The notes: generated from the letters alone by a model not told the origin. A stretch of 9,229 bases of DNA from an uncultured Plesiomonas sp. (GCA_947071955.1 CAMTGL010000075.1:1-9229); one strand, 5' to 3'; numbered from the stretch's first letter, positions 1 through 6,153 are shown. Program-made: numbers and translations.

Positions 1-440
1 GTCATGGCGGGCAGCTCCCCTCCACTTAACACGTAATCGCCGATTGACCACTCTTCGTCAATTTCGGTTTGGATCACGCGCTCATCTATCCCTTCGTAGC
101 GGCCACAAACCAGAATTAACTTCTTGTTGGTTGCCAACTCACTCACACCAGACTGATCCAGCGTGCGCCCCTGTGGGGATAGATAGATAACTTTTGCACC
201 GTCACCTGCTGCAGCTTTTGCTGCATGAATTGCATCCCGTAAAGGTTGCACCATCATCAGCATTCCCGGACCGCCCCCGAAAGGTCTGTCATCGACAGTA
301 CGGTGCCGGTCATGTGTGAAATCACGTGGATTCCAACACTCAATGCTGAGCAAGCCATTTTTTACCGCTCGGCCAGTTACCCCGAAATCGGTCACTGTTC
401 GGAACATCTCAGGGAACAAGCTTACAATGCCTATCCACAT
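1..440 (-). CDS. trmD: tRNA (guanine-37-N1)-methyltransferase TrmD, 3' end cut by window
   Basis: TrmD is a cytoplasmic SPOUT-class enzyme that transfers a methyl group from S-adenosylmethionine to N1 of G37 in tRNAs with a G at position 36, which prevents +1 frameshifting. Reading the minus strand from the ATG at 440 gives 146 residues beginning MWIGIVSLFPEMF, about the first 57% of a protein that is normally near 255 aa. Visible landmarks are SPQG (about 88-91), GRYEGIDER (113-121) and SIGDYVLSGGE (132-142), which form the trefoil-knot cofactor and active-site region. The C-terminal tRNA-binding domain lies outside the window. An in-frame GTG at 458 (six codons earlier, just after an in-frame TAG) is an alternative start, but family alignment favours the ATG. 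It follows rimM after 84 bases, as the last visible gene of the rpsP-rimM-trmD(-rplS) operon. Confidence 0.97.
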   Translation of the reverse strand, partial: MWIGIVSLFPEMFRTVTDFGVTGRAVKNGLLSIECWNPRDFTHDRHRTVDDRPFGGGPGMLMMVQPLRDAIHAAKAAAGDGAKVIYLSPQGRTLDQSGVSELATNKKLILVCGRYEGIDERVIQTEIDEEWSIGDYVLSGGELPAM

Positions 441-462
441 AGGTTTCGGCCTATTCACGTAG

Positions 463-516
463 ATCTATCCAAAATAGATTTAGTGCCAATACTCGTCAGA
501 TAAAACCAACGTTTTA
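463..516 (-). promoter_or_regulatory. Two short hairpins in the rimM-trmD intergenic leader
   Basis: Between the rimM stop and the trmD start are two perfect 6-bp inverted repeats with small loops. One is TAAAAC/GTTTTA at 501-516 (4-base loop). The other is ATCTAT/ATAGAT at 463-479 (5-base loop). Neither is followed by a T-run on the minus strand, so they do not look like intrinsic terminators. The second begins 5 bases upstream of the alternative GTG start (458) and holds the only GGA near it, so it could mask that ribosome-binding site. The E. coli operon is known to make far less TrmD than ribosomal protein through post-transcriptional control; a link to these hairpins is inference. Confidence 0.35.
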
Positions 517-524
517 CCTGTGGG

Positions 525-1055
525 TCAGAAACCAGGATCCCACTCAACCTCAATGGTTTGGGCGGCAAGATCGACTTTTTTGATAACCTGCCCATCGAGG
601 AACGGAATTAACCGCTCCTTAACTCCGAAAGCATCATTCAGGTTTGCTTTGACTACCATAACGTCGTTAGAGCCGGTTTCCATCATGTCGATGATTTTAC
701 CAAACTCATAACCGCTTACGTTAACTACCTTGCAACCCATCAGGTCACGCCAGTAGTAATCGCCGTTATCTAGTGCGGGCAACTGTGAAGCTTCAACAGC
801 AATTTCCACATTGGTCATTGCATGTGCCGCTTCGCGATCATCAATACCTTTCAGTTTGACAATCAGATCACTGTTGTGATGACGCCAGCTTTCCAGCTCA
901 GTCTCACACCATTGACCCCTGATTTTCAGATACCAAGGTTGGTATGCAAAAATGCTTTCTGAATTTTCGGTGGAAGAGTACACCCTGAGCCAACCACGAA
1001 TACCGTATGTAGAGCCCAGTTTCCCAAGCACAACAGGCTCAAGCAGCTTACTCAT
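525..1055 (-). CDS. rimM: 16S rRNA processing / 30S maturation factor RimM
   Basis: RimM assists late assembly of the 30S subunit head: it binds ribosomal protein S19 and promotes processing of 16S rRNA. The 176-residue product matches the family across its length. The N-terminal RimM domain contains GKLGSTYGIRGWLRV (11-25). The C-terminal PRC-barrel begins at GDYYWRDLMG (98-107), contains RLIPFLDGQVIKKVD (148-162) and ends in the typical WDPGF. The frame can be extended to a GTG at 1064, but I choose the ATG at 1055. An AGGTGG Shine-Dalgarno lies five bases before it and overlaps that GTG, and the protein then begins MSK as in E. coli. The start is 18 bases after the rpsP stop, so the two are co-transcribed and probably translated in tandem. 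Confidence 0.97.
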   Translation of the reverse strand: MSKLLEPVVLGKLGSTYGIRGWLRVYSSTENSESIFAYQPWYLKIRGQWCETELESWRHHNSDLIVKLKGIDDREAAHAMTNVEIAVEASQLPALDNGDYYWRDLMGCKVVNVSGYEFGKIIDMMETGSNDVMVVKANLNDAFGVKERLIPFLDGQVIKKVDLAAQTIEVEWDPGF

Positions 1056-1073
1056 TGTGACCACCTAGACGGA

Positions 1074-1322
1074 TTACGCAGCTTTCTGCGCGTCTTTTAA
1101 CAGCTTAGCGACACGATCAGTCATCGCAGCGCCTTGACCGATCCAATGGTTGATGCGATCCAGGTCCAGACGAACCTTTTCAGCAGAACCAGCAGCGATT
1201 GGGTTGAAAAAACCAACGCTTTCGATGAAACGGCCATCACGTGCACAACGGCTGTCAGCTACGACTACTTGATAGAACGGACGCTTTTTTGCGCCGCCAC
1301 GTGCCAAACGAATAGTTACCAT
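1074..1322 (-). CDS. rpsP: 30S ribosomal protein bS16 (RpsP)
   Basis: bS16 is a primary-binding protein of the small ribosomal subunit that contacts the 5' and central domains of 16S rRNA and helps early 30S assembly. The 82-residue product has the usual length and the family start MVTIRLARGGAKKRPFYQ, followed by the conserved GRFIE, VGFFNP and LDLDRI...W segments. The ATG at 1322 has a clear AGAGGA Shine-Dalgarno four bases upstream. It is the first gene of the rpsP-rimM-trmD operon and has its own promoter at 1401-1428. A cysteine at residue 26 (DSRCARDG) stands where E. coli has asparagine; I attach no function to it. Confidence 0.98.
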   Translation of the reverse strand: MVTIRLARGGAKKRPFYQVVVADSRCARDGRFIESVGFFNPIAAGSAEKVRLDLDRINHWIGQGAAMTDRVAKLLKDAQKAA

Positions 1323-1400
1323 AACGTCCTCTTATATTAACAACAACACCCAGAGACCGTATTGAGGGTCGGCTCCGGGAGTTTGCGAAAAAGCTGTCGA

Positions 1401-1428
1401 ATTTTACTCGTTTTAGGGTAAAAAGCAA
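1401..1428 (-). promoter_or_regulatory. Sigma-70-type promoter of the rpsP operon
   Basis: On the minus strand a -35 element TTGCTT (1423-1428) and a -10 element TAAAAT (1401-1406) are separated by 16 bases. Transcription would begin near 1394-1396, giving an rpsP leader of about 72 bases. This lets the ribosomal-protein operon be expressed independently of ffh upstream. Matches are 4/6 and 5/6 to consensus. The call rests on sequence only. Confidence 0.6.
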
Positions 1429-1443
1429 CCTACTCTCTATGAT

Positions 1444-1474
1444 TAGCTAAAACACATTGATTTTATAGCTAAAA
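1444..1474. repeat. Paired 9-bp TAGCTAAAA repeats just downstream of ffh
   Basis: TAGCTAAAA occurs at 1444-1452 and again at 1466-1474, immediately after the ffh stop. Because TAGCTA is its own reverse complement, the two copies can also fold into a weak AT-rich hairpin (TAGCTA stem plus AAA/TTT with a bulge). There is no T-run after it on the minus strand, so it would be at best a poor terminator for ffh. Function unknown; it may be chance in AT-rich DNA. Confidence 0.3.
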
Positions 1475-2836
1475 TTAACGGCCTAGCATACCGGGTGGCA
1501 ACATTCCTTTCATGCCGCGCATCATTTTTGCCATACCGCCTTTGCGCATTTTTTTCATCATGCGCTGCATTTCGGTGAACTGTTTTAACAGACGGTTGAC
1601 ATCCTGAACCTGAACCCCAGAACCCAGTGCGATACGGCGCTTGCGCGAACCTTTAATCAGCTCAGGGTTACGGCGCTCGGCCTTGGTCATTGAGTTAATC
1701 ATCGCTTCCATTTTGACGGTGACTTTGTCATCCATCTGGGCTTTGATGTTGTCAGGAAGCTGACCGGCACCCGGTAACTTCTCGAGCATGCTCATCATGC
1801 CGCCCATACTGCGCATCTGTTTTAGCTGATCGCGGAAATCTTCCAGATCAAAGCCGTCGCCTTTTTTGAACTTTTCAGCCATTTTTTCGGCTTGTTCACG
1901 GTCAACGTTACGCTCAAGATCTTCAATCAGCGACAGCATATCGCCCATTCCCAGAATACGGGAGGCAACACGGTCTGGGAAGAACGGTTCAAGGGCATCG
2001 GTTTTTTCACCAACACCCAAAAACTTAATCGGTTTACCGGTGATATGGCGAATCGACAGTGCCGCACCACCACGTGCATCACCATCAACTTTAGTCAGGA
2101 TCACACCGGTCAACGGTAAGGCTTCATTAAATGCTTTGGCAGTATTTGCCGCATCCTGACCGGTCATGGCATCCACCACGAACAGCGTTTCGACCGGATT
2201 AATCGCAGCATGCACTTGCTGGATCTCTTCCATCATTTCGCTGTCAACATGCAGACGGCCAGCGGTATCAACCAGCAGCACGTCATAGAACTTCAGCTTG
2301 GCATGTTGTAAAGCCTGCGACACGATATCAAGCGGCTTTTGCTGCGGATCTGAAGGAAAGAAATCAACCCCAACCGTTTCAGCCAAGGTTTCCAACTGTT
2401 TAATCGCCGCAGGGCGATATACGTCAGCAGAAACAACCAGTACTTTTTTCTTTTTACGTTCGCGCAGGAATTTACCCAGTTTTGCCACACTGGTGGTTTT
2501 ACCCGCACCTTGCAAACCGGCCATCAGCACTACGGCTGGCGGTTGAGCGGCAAGGTTTAAGTCATTATTGGCTTCGCCCATAGAGGCTTCAAGCTCATCA
2601 CGTACAATTTTGACGAACTCTTGCCCCGGCGTCAGGCTTTTGTTGACTTCCTGCCCAACGGCTCGCTCTTTAACGCGGTTAATGAACTCGCGTACCACTG
2701 GTAAGGCAACATCAGCCTCCAGCAGCGCCATGCGAACTTCACGTAAAGTGTCTTTAATATTTTCATCAGTCAGCCGGCCACGGCCACTGATATTGCGCAG
2801 TGTGCGCGACAGTCGATCAGAAAGATTCTCAAACAT
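1475..2836 (-). CDS. ffh: Signal recognition particle GTPase Ffh (SRP54)
   Basis: Ffh with 4.5S RNA forms the bacterial SRP, which binds hydrophobic signal sequences on nascent chains and, with FtsY, delivers them to SecYEG. Starting from the ATG at 2836 the protein is 453 aa, identical in length to E. coli Ffh. The N domain (about 1-90) is followed by the G domain with P-loop GLQGAGKTT (107-115), DTAGR (190-194) and TKVD (248-251). The methionine-rich M domain (about 330-453) has the RNA-binding GSRKRRIALGSG (396-407) and a tail of clustered Met and Gly. The frame extends three codons to an ATG at 2845; a GGA lies too close to that ATG and rather far from 2836, so the start is chosen by family alignment. 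It is divergent from ypjD and lies upstream of rpsP in the same direction. Confidence 0.98.
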   Translation of the reverse strand: MFENLSDRLSRTLRNISGRGRLTDENIKDTLREVRMALLEADVALPVVREFINRVKERAVGQEVNKSLTPGQEFVKIVRDELEASMGEANNDLNLAAQPPAVVLMAGLQGAGKTTSVAKLGKFLRERKKKKVLVVSADVYRPAAIKQLETLAETVGVDFFPSDPQQKPLDIVSQALQHAKLKFYDVLLVDTAGRLHVDSEMMEEIQQVHAAINPVETLFVVDAMTGQDAANTAKAFNEALPLTGVILTKVDGDARGGAALSIRHITGKPIKFLGVGEKTDALEPFFPDRVASRILGMGDMLSLIEDLERNVDREQAEKMAEKFKKGDGFDLEDFRDQLKQMRSMGGMMSMLEKLPGAGQLPDNIKAQMDDKVTVKMEAMINSMTKAERRNPELIKGSRKRRIALGSGVQVQDVNRLLKQFTEMQRMMKKMRKGGMAKMMRGMKGMLPPGMLGR

Positions 2837-2886
2837 CGTAGTCATTATCCGCTTGCACAGGTTCTGTGTGACTTAGTAATGGGGGG

Positions 2887-2915
2887 ATTATACCTGATTA
2901 TTCTACTTATGTGGC
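2887..2915 (-). promoter_or_regulatory. Candidate ffh promoter
   Basis: The minus strand has a perfect -10 hexamer TATAAT (2887-2892) with a weak -35 GCCACA (2910-2915) at 17-base spacing. Six C residues follow the -10 (GGGGGG at 2881-2886 on the plus strand), placing the start near 2880 and a leader of about 45 bases. The -10 is convincing; the -35 matches only half of the consensus. Confidence 0.5.
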
Positions 2916-2925
2916 AGTCGCAAGG

Positions 2926-2954
2926 TTGGAGCATTGCTCAGAGGACGGTATACT
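2926..2954 (+). promoter_or_regulatory. Candidate ypjD promoter
   Basis: TTGGAG (2926-2931) and TATACT (2949-2954) are separated by 17 bases. Transcription would start near 2960, about 38 bases before the preferred ypjD ATG. A short inverted repeat GAGC-att-GCTC (2930-2940) lies inside the spacer and could be an operator, but this is speculative. If the promoter is right, the longest reading frame (from a GTG at 2911) begins upstream of the transcript and cannot be the true start. Confidence 0.45.
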
Positions 2955-2997
2955 GGAAACTCTATTTTCAGGTTATGTGACAGCAGACACCGAACTT

Positions 2998-3789
2998 ATG
3001 CCCCTATTCGCAACGCTTGCTTTACTCGGTTATGCCGCCTGCTTGGTGTTAATCATCCCAAGTCTGCTGCAAAAAAACGGCCCCAATAAACCGGCGGTCT
3101 TTTGTTGTGCCGGATTAGCGCTCTTGTTCCATACTCTGACGCTAAAAGAGCTTATTTTCAATGCGGTAAGCGGCCAAAATCTCAGTTTATTAAATGTGGC
3201 CTCGCTTGTCGGTTTGATTATTACTGCGTTGATGACGCTCTCTTTACTGCGTTACCGTGTCTGGTTTTTAATGCCGGTGGTGTACAGTTTTGCCGGAATT
3301 AACCTTGCTGCCGCGCGCTTTTTACCCGGTGCATTTATTACACACTTAGAGGCTCATCCGGGTATTTTAGGGCACATCACGCTGGCGCTGTTTGCCTACG
3401 CAACCTTGATGATTGCCACCTTGTATGCCATTCAGCTTGCTTGGCTTGATCACCGTTTAAAGCATAAAAAACTGCCCGTCAGCCCGATGTTTCCTCCGCT
3501 GATGACCGTTGAGCGTCAGTTATTCCAAATCACGTTAGTCGGTGAGGTTCTGCTGACGCTGACACTGGTTACTGGCTGGTTTTTTATCCACGATATGTTT
3601 GCTCAAGGGCAATCTCACAAAGCGGTGCTCTCGCTGTTTGCATGGCTGGTGTATGGCACGCTGCTGTGGGGGCACTTCAAACGGGGCTGGCGCGGTCGTC
3701 GCGTTGTTTATGCCAGTATGATTGGCGCATTTTTGCTGACGCTGGCGTACTTTGGTAGCCGTTTTGTGCAGGAAGTGATCCTGCGCTAG
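2998..3789 (+). CDS. ypjD: Inner-membrane protein YpjD, cytochrome c assembly (CcsA/CytC_asm) family
   Basis: This is a polytopic inner-membrane protein of the family that includes the haem-handling proteins CcsA and CcmC; the role of YpjD itself is not settled. From the ATG at 2998 it is 263 aa, the same as E. coli YpjD, with about eight hydrophobic segments (roughly 3-23, 34-52, 61-83, 88-106, 125-150, 176-198, 208-226, 237-257). Family landmarks are SGQNLSLLNVASL (58-70), THLEAHPGILGHI (115-127) and LLWGHFKRGWRGRR (222-235); His116, His126 and His226 are conserved polar positions. The frame continues upstream to a GTG at 2911, and a GTG at 2977 with a nearby AGG is a possible start for a 270-aa form. 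Alignment favours 2998 although its ribosome-binding site is weak. It is divergent from ffh and upstream of yfjD in the same direction, as in E. coli. Confidence 0.92.
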   Translation: MPLFATLALLGYAACLVLIIPSLLQKNGPNKPAVFCCAGLALLFHTLTLKELIFNAVSGQNLSLLNVASLVGLIITALMTLSLLRYRVWFLMPVVYSFAGINLAAARFLPGAFITHLEAHPGILGHITLALFAYATLMIATLYAIQLAWLDHRLKHKKLPVSPMFPPLMTVERQLFQITLVGEVLLTLTLVTGWFFIHDMFAQGQSHKAVLSLFAWLVYGTLLWGHFKRGWRGRRVVYASMIGAFLLTLAYFGSRFVQEVILR

Positions 3790-3802
3790 TGCATTTTTCG
3801 GT

Positions 3803-3851
3803 GCGGGCAGCTATATCACAGGCATAGATAAGTCTGTGTGCAAATGCCCGC
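3803..3851. repeat. Structured inverted repeat after ypjD
   Basis: A perfect 7-bp GC-rich inverted repeat GCGGGCA (3803-3809) / TGCCCGC (3845-3851) encloses a second inverted repeat CACAG (3817-3821) / CTGTG (3834-3838), giving a two-tier stem-loop starting 13 bases after the ypjD stop. No T-run follows on either strand, so it is not a standard intrinsic terminator. It could protect the 3' end of the ypjD mRNA, attenuate read-through into yfjD, or be an intergenic repeat. The rest of the gap (3852-4023) shows no convincing promoter for yfjD and no coding frame. Confidence 0.4.
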
Positions 3852-4037
3852 CAATCTGACTCTTTCCTTGCACAATAAAATACTTTACGGGCGATGCAAA
3901 GCCCCTTCCTGCCGTTTCCTCACCTTTTTACGTTCACCGCACTCTGGTTTTATCTGCTTATTTGATATGAAAAAGTAGCATTAGCGCGCGGTTAAATTCA
4001 TACTTATCTTCTGTTTACTCTTGAAAGGAACCATTAC

Positions 4038-5312
4038 TTGAACGACATACATACCGGCACGCTCTTTGTTGTGCTGATTTTAATGTTGTTAATTTCTGCC
4101 TATTTCTCTGGCTCCGAAACTAGCATGATGTCTTTGAACCGTTACCGGCTACGGCACATGGCAAAAGAGGGGCACCGCGGCGCAAAGCGCGCGGAACAAC
4201 TGCTGCAACGGCCTGAGCGCTTACTCAGCCTGATCCTGATAGGTAATAACTTAGTCAATATTCTTGCCTCGGCCATTGCCACCATTCTTGGCATGCGCCT
4301 GTTTGGTGATGCCGGTGTTGCTGTGGCGACCGGTGTTCTAACTCTGGTTGTTCTGATCTTTTCGGAAGTCATGCCAAAAACCATTGCGGCACTGTATCCG
4401 GAAAAAATCGCCTTCCCAAGTACGTTTTTGTTGTCTTTGCTATTAAAGGTGATGATGCCTATCGTACTGCTAACCAATTTGATCACCAGTGGCTTAATGC
4501 GGCTATTTGGTTTGCGCTCTGATGTTAAAAATGAAGCATCAGTCAGTAAAGAAGAGCTGCGCACTATTGTATATGAAGCGGGCCCGCGTATTACCCGCCG
4601 TAATCAAGATATGCTGCTGTCTATCTTTGATCTTGAGCAGATCACGGTAGAAGATATTATGGTGCCGCGCAATGAAGTAGTTGGCATTGATATTAATGAT
4701 GATTGGAAGAGCATTGTCCGCCAGCTCAATCACGCCCAACATGCGCGCTTGGTGTTATACCGCGATACGTTTGACAACGCCATTGGTATGCTTCGCGTGC
4801 GAGAAGCCTACCGGCTCATGATGGAAAAAAATGAGTTCAATAAAGAGACCTTGCTGCGCGCGACCGATGAGATCTACTTTGTGCCAGAAGGCACACCGCT
4901 GAATGTTCAGCTAATCAAGTTTCAGCGCAATAAACAGCGTTTTGGTCTGGTTGTGGATGAATACGGCGATATTCAGGGGCTGATCACGCTAGAGGATATT
5001 CTCGAGGAGATTGTGGGTGAGTTTACCACCTCAATGTCTCCTACACTGGCTGACGAAACTACGCCACAGAGTGATGGCACCATTTATGTTGATGGTTCGG
5101 CCAATATCCGTGATCTGAACAAGGCATTCGGCTGGGATTTCCCAACCACCGGCCCGCGCACAATGAATGGATTACTGCTTGAGCATCTGGAAGATATTCC
5201 TGAGCTTGGCACCAGTGTGCATTTGTACGGCAATCAAATTGATATTCTGGCAGTTAGCGATAACATGATTAAACAGGTGAGAATTCACCCCAAAACGACC
5301 GCTACCGACTAG
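4038..5312 (+). CDS. yfjD: CorB/YfjD, CNNM (DUF21-CBS-CorC_HlyC) membrane protein linked to Mg2+/Co2+ transport
   Basis: The family was linked in Salmonella to CorA-dependent Mg2+ efflux and cobalt resistance (CorB), and homologues are structurally characterised Mg2+ transporters. The 424-aa product has the full layout. An N-terminal DUF21/CNNM membrane domain (about 1-185) has SGSET (24-28), IGNNLVNI (68-75) and PKTIA (113-117). A CBS pair follows, with VEDIMVPR (204-211) and GLVVDEYGDIQGL (303-315) leading into EDILEEIVGE (319-328). A C-terminal CorC_HlyC domain spans about 345-420. The start is TTG at 4038: AAAGGA (4024-4029) lies eight bases upstream, there is no nearby in-frame ATG before the first helix, and the N-terminus aligns residue for residue with E. 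coli YfjD. It is convergent with luxS across a shared terminator. Confidence 0.95.
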   Translation: MNDIHTGTLFVVLILMLLISAYFSGSETSMMSLNRYRLRHMAKEGHRGAKRAEQLLQRPERLLSLILIGNNLVNILASAIATILGMRLFGDAGVAVATGVLTLVVLIFSEVMPKTIAALYPEKIAFPSTFLLSLLLKVMMPIVLLTNLITSGLMRLFGLRSDVKNEASVSKEELRTIVYEAGPRITRRNQDMLLSIFDLEQITVEDIMVPRNEVVGIDINDDWKSIVRQLNHAQHARLVLYRDTFDNAIGMLRVREAYRLMMEKNEFNKETLLRATDEIYFVPEGTPLNVQLIKFQRNKQRFGLVVDEYGDIQGLITLEDILEEIVGEFTTSMSPTLADETTPQSDGTIYVDGSANIRDLNKAFGWDFPTTGPRTMNGLLLEHLEDIPELGTSVHLYGNQIDILAVSDNMIKQVRIHPKTTATD

Positions 5313-5330
5313 ATTCAAACTGATAAAACA

Positions 5331-5367
5331 AAAAAGCCCTGCGCGTAACTCACGTGCAGGGCTTTTT
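5331..5367. terminator. Bidirectional intrinsic terminator between yfjD and luxS
   Basis: AAAAAGCCCTGC (5331-5342) and GCAGGGCTTTTT (5356-5367) are perfect reverse complements around a short loop. Three further pairs, one a G-T wobble, extend the stem inward. The GC-rich core is flanked by A5 on one side and T5 on the other, so it can end transcription from yfjD (plus; the stop is 18 bases upstream) and from luxS (minus; the stop is about 80 bases away). Confidence 0.95.
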
Positions 5368-5446
5368 GATGGATGTTATTTACAACCGCATTTTTGATAG
5401 ATAAAAAGTATTACCTATAAAACACGATCACTTATAAAACAGTAGA

Positions 5447-5965
5447 TTAGCGGATAGCGAGTGCTTTTAACTGCGCGTCATCAAGTGCCAGTTCACTGTT
5501 TGAGTTAGCCACAACCCCCCGCGCAATGACCTGTGCAGCAATTGCCTGTGCTTCACTCAGTGAGTGCATGTTGCAGGTACCACACTGATACTCATTGAGC
5601 TCAGGAATATCCGATTGCTGCTGCACGGCGACAACATCGTGCATTGCTGCCAACCATGCGGCGGCCACACGAGCTTCATCTGGCGCACCGATCAGACTCA
5701 TATAGAATCCGGTACGGCAGCCCATCGGTGAAATATCAATAATTTCAACGCCCTGACCATTTAAATGATCACGCATAAACCCAGCAAACAGGTGCTCAAG
5801 GGTGTGAATACCCTTTTCACTCAGCAACTCTTGGTTCGGGACGCAAAAACGTAAATCAAAAACGGTGATGGCATCCCCGTGCGGTGTTTGCATGGTTTTT
5901 GCAATGCGAACGGCCGGCGCTTTCATTCGGGTATGATCAACAGTGAAGCTATCCAATAACGGCAT
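5447..5965 (-). CDS. luxS: S-ribosylhomocysteine lyase LuxS (AI-2 synthesis)
   Basis: LuxS is a cytoplasmic metalloenzyme that splits S-ribosylhomocysteine into homocysteine and 4,5-dihydroxy-2,3-pentanedione, the precursor of autoinducer-2. It thus serves both methyl-cycle recycling and interspecies signalling. The 172-aa product has family-standard length. The metal ligands are His54 and His58 in HTLEH and Cys128 in QCGTC; the catalytic Glu57 and Cys83 (MGCRTGFYMS) are present. The ATG at 5965 has an AAGGAAG Shine-Dalgarno about eight bases upstream. It lies downstream of gshA in the same direction, with micA in the gap on the opposite strand. I found no convincing own promoter: a TAAAAT at 5985-5990 would start the transcript inside the Shine-Dalgarno. 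Transcripts may therefore begin further upstream and overlap MicA, as described in E. coli. Confidence 0.98.
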   Translation of the reverse strand: MPLLDSFTVDHTRMKAPAVRIAKTMQTPHGDAITVFDLRFCVPNQELLSEKGIHTLEHLFAGFMRDHLNGQGVEIIDISPMGCRTGFYMSLIGAPDEARVAAAWLAAMHDVVAVQQQSDIPELNEYQCGTCNMHSLSEAQAIAAQVIARGVVANSNSELALDDAQLKALAIR

Positions 5966-6003
5966 GAGTTTGACTTCCTTGACTATTTTATCTTATGTGA
6001 AAA

Positions 6004-6019
6004 TAAATAAATTTATTTA
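6004..6019. promoter_or_regulatory. 16-bp perfect AT palindrome upstream of the micA promoter
   Basis: TAAATAAATTTATTTA at 6004-6019 reads the same on both strands. It covers about -61 to -46 relative to the predicted MicA start (6065), the usual position of an UP element contacted by the RNA polymerase alpha subunits. It also lies about 40 bases upstream of the luxS ATG. It could be an UP element for micA, a repressor site, or bent AT-rich DNA bound by H-NS or IHF; the sequence cannot tell. Confidence 0.4.
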
Positions 6020-6028
6020 CCTGAATAG

Positions 6029-6058
6029 GGAAACCTTTTCGCACTGTGCCGGTCTTAA
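6029..6058 (+). promoter_or_regulatory. Sigma-E-like promoter of micA
   Basis: GGAAAC (6029-6034) matches the -35 class of extracytoplasmic sigma factors (E. coli sigma-E: GGAACTT). GGTCTTAA (6051-6058) matches the sigma-E -10 class (TCTGA/TCTAA). The -10 lies six to seven bases before the G at 6065 that aligns with the E. coli MicA 5' end. E. coli micA is an established sigma-E regulon member, so position and sequence agree. Assignment is by pattern, not experiment. Confidence 0.75.
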
Positions 6059-6064
6059 TTTACA

Positions 6065-6153
6065 GTAAGACGCGCTATTTGTTGTCATCACATCCCTGAA
6101 TACACCTGCAGAGATGTTATTTTTAGCCACATCGGTTGATGTGGCTTTTTTTT
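6065..6153 (+). ncRNA. micA: MicA (SraD) Hfq-dependent small RNA
   Basis: MicA represses translation of ompA and other outer-membrane protein mRNAs when sigma-E senses envelope stress, acting with Hfq by base pairing through its 5' end. Three things identify it. The location matches E. coli, in the gshA-luxS gap on the opposite strand. The 5' end GTAAGACGCGC...TTTGTTGTCATC closely follows E. coli GAAAGACGCGCATTTGTTATCATC. Two stem-loops are preserved: ACATCcCTG (6090-6098) pairs with CAGaGATGT (6109-6117), and the terminator follows an AT-rich, Hfq-like TTATTTTT (6117-6124). The predicted RNA is about 88 nt, against about 72 nt in E. coli; the extra bases lie mainly in the loop of stem 1 and the terminator stem. 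Expression and targets here are inferred from homology. Confidence 0.92.
6125..6153 (+). terminator. Intrinsic terminator of micA
   Basis: AGCCACATC (6125-6133) and GATGTGGCT (6138-6146) form a perfect 9-bp stem closed by the tetraloop GGTT and followed by an eight-T run (6146-6153, its first T also closing the stem). It forms the 3' end and Hfq-binding tail of MicA. On the minus strand the hairpin is preceded by A8 and lacks a T-run, so it should not stop gshA read-through. Confidence 0.95.

Noticed and set aside
246..503. Open frame of 85 codons on the plus strand
   Set aside because: It lies opposite trmD and the rimM-trmD gap, has no ribosome-binding site and no family resemblance; the minus-strand TrmD match is unmistakable.
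1866..2159. Open frames on the plus strand opposite ffh, also 2298-2546 and 2568-2876
   Set aside because: All are antisense to conserved ffh codons, and their composition is explained by the ffh reading frame.
2909..2980. 23-codon frame (ATG to TGA) just upstream of ypjD, considered as a leader peptide
   Set aside because: It begins before the best ypjD promoter and has no Shine-Dalgarno, so it is unlikely to be on the transcript.
3961..4004. TTGATA (3964-3969) as a -35 for yfjD
   Set aside because: At 16-18 bases downstream the sequence is CG-rich (GCGCGCG), and the nearest -10-like hexamers are at wrong distances.
4142..4564. 140-codon minus-strand open frame inside yfjD
   Set aside because: It is antisense to a full-length, well-conserved yfjD and has low-complexity Arg/Ser-rich composition typical of shadow frames.
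5985..5990. TAAAAT as a luxS -10 element
   Set aside because: Transcription would start within the luxS Shine-Dalgarno, and no -35 element stands at 16-18 bases.
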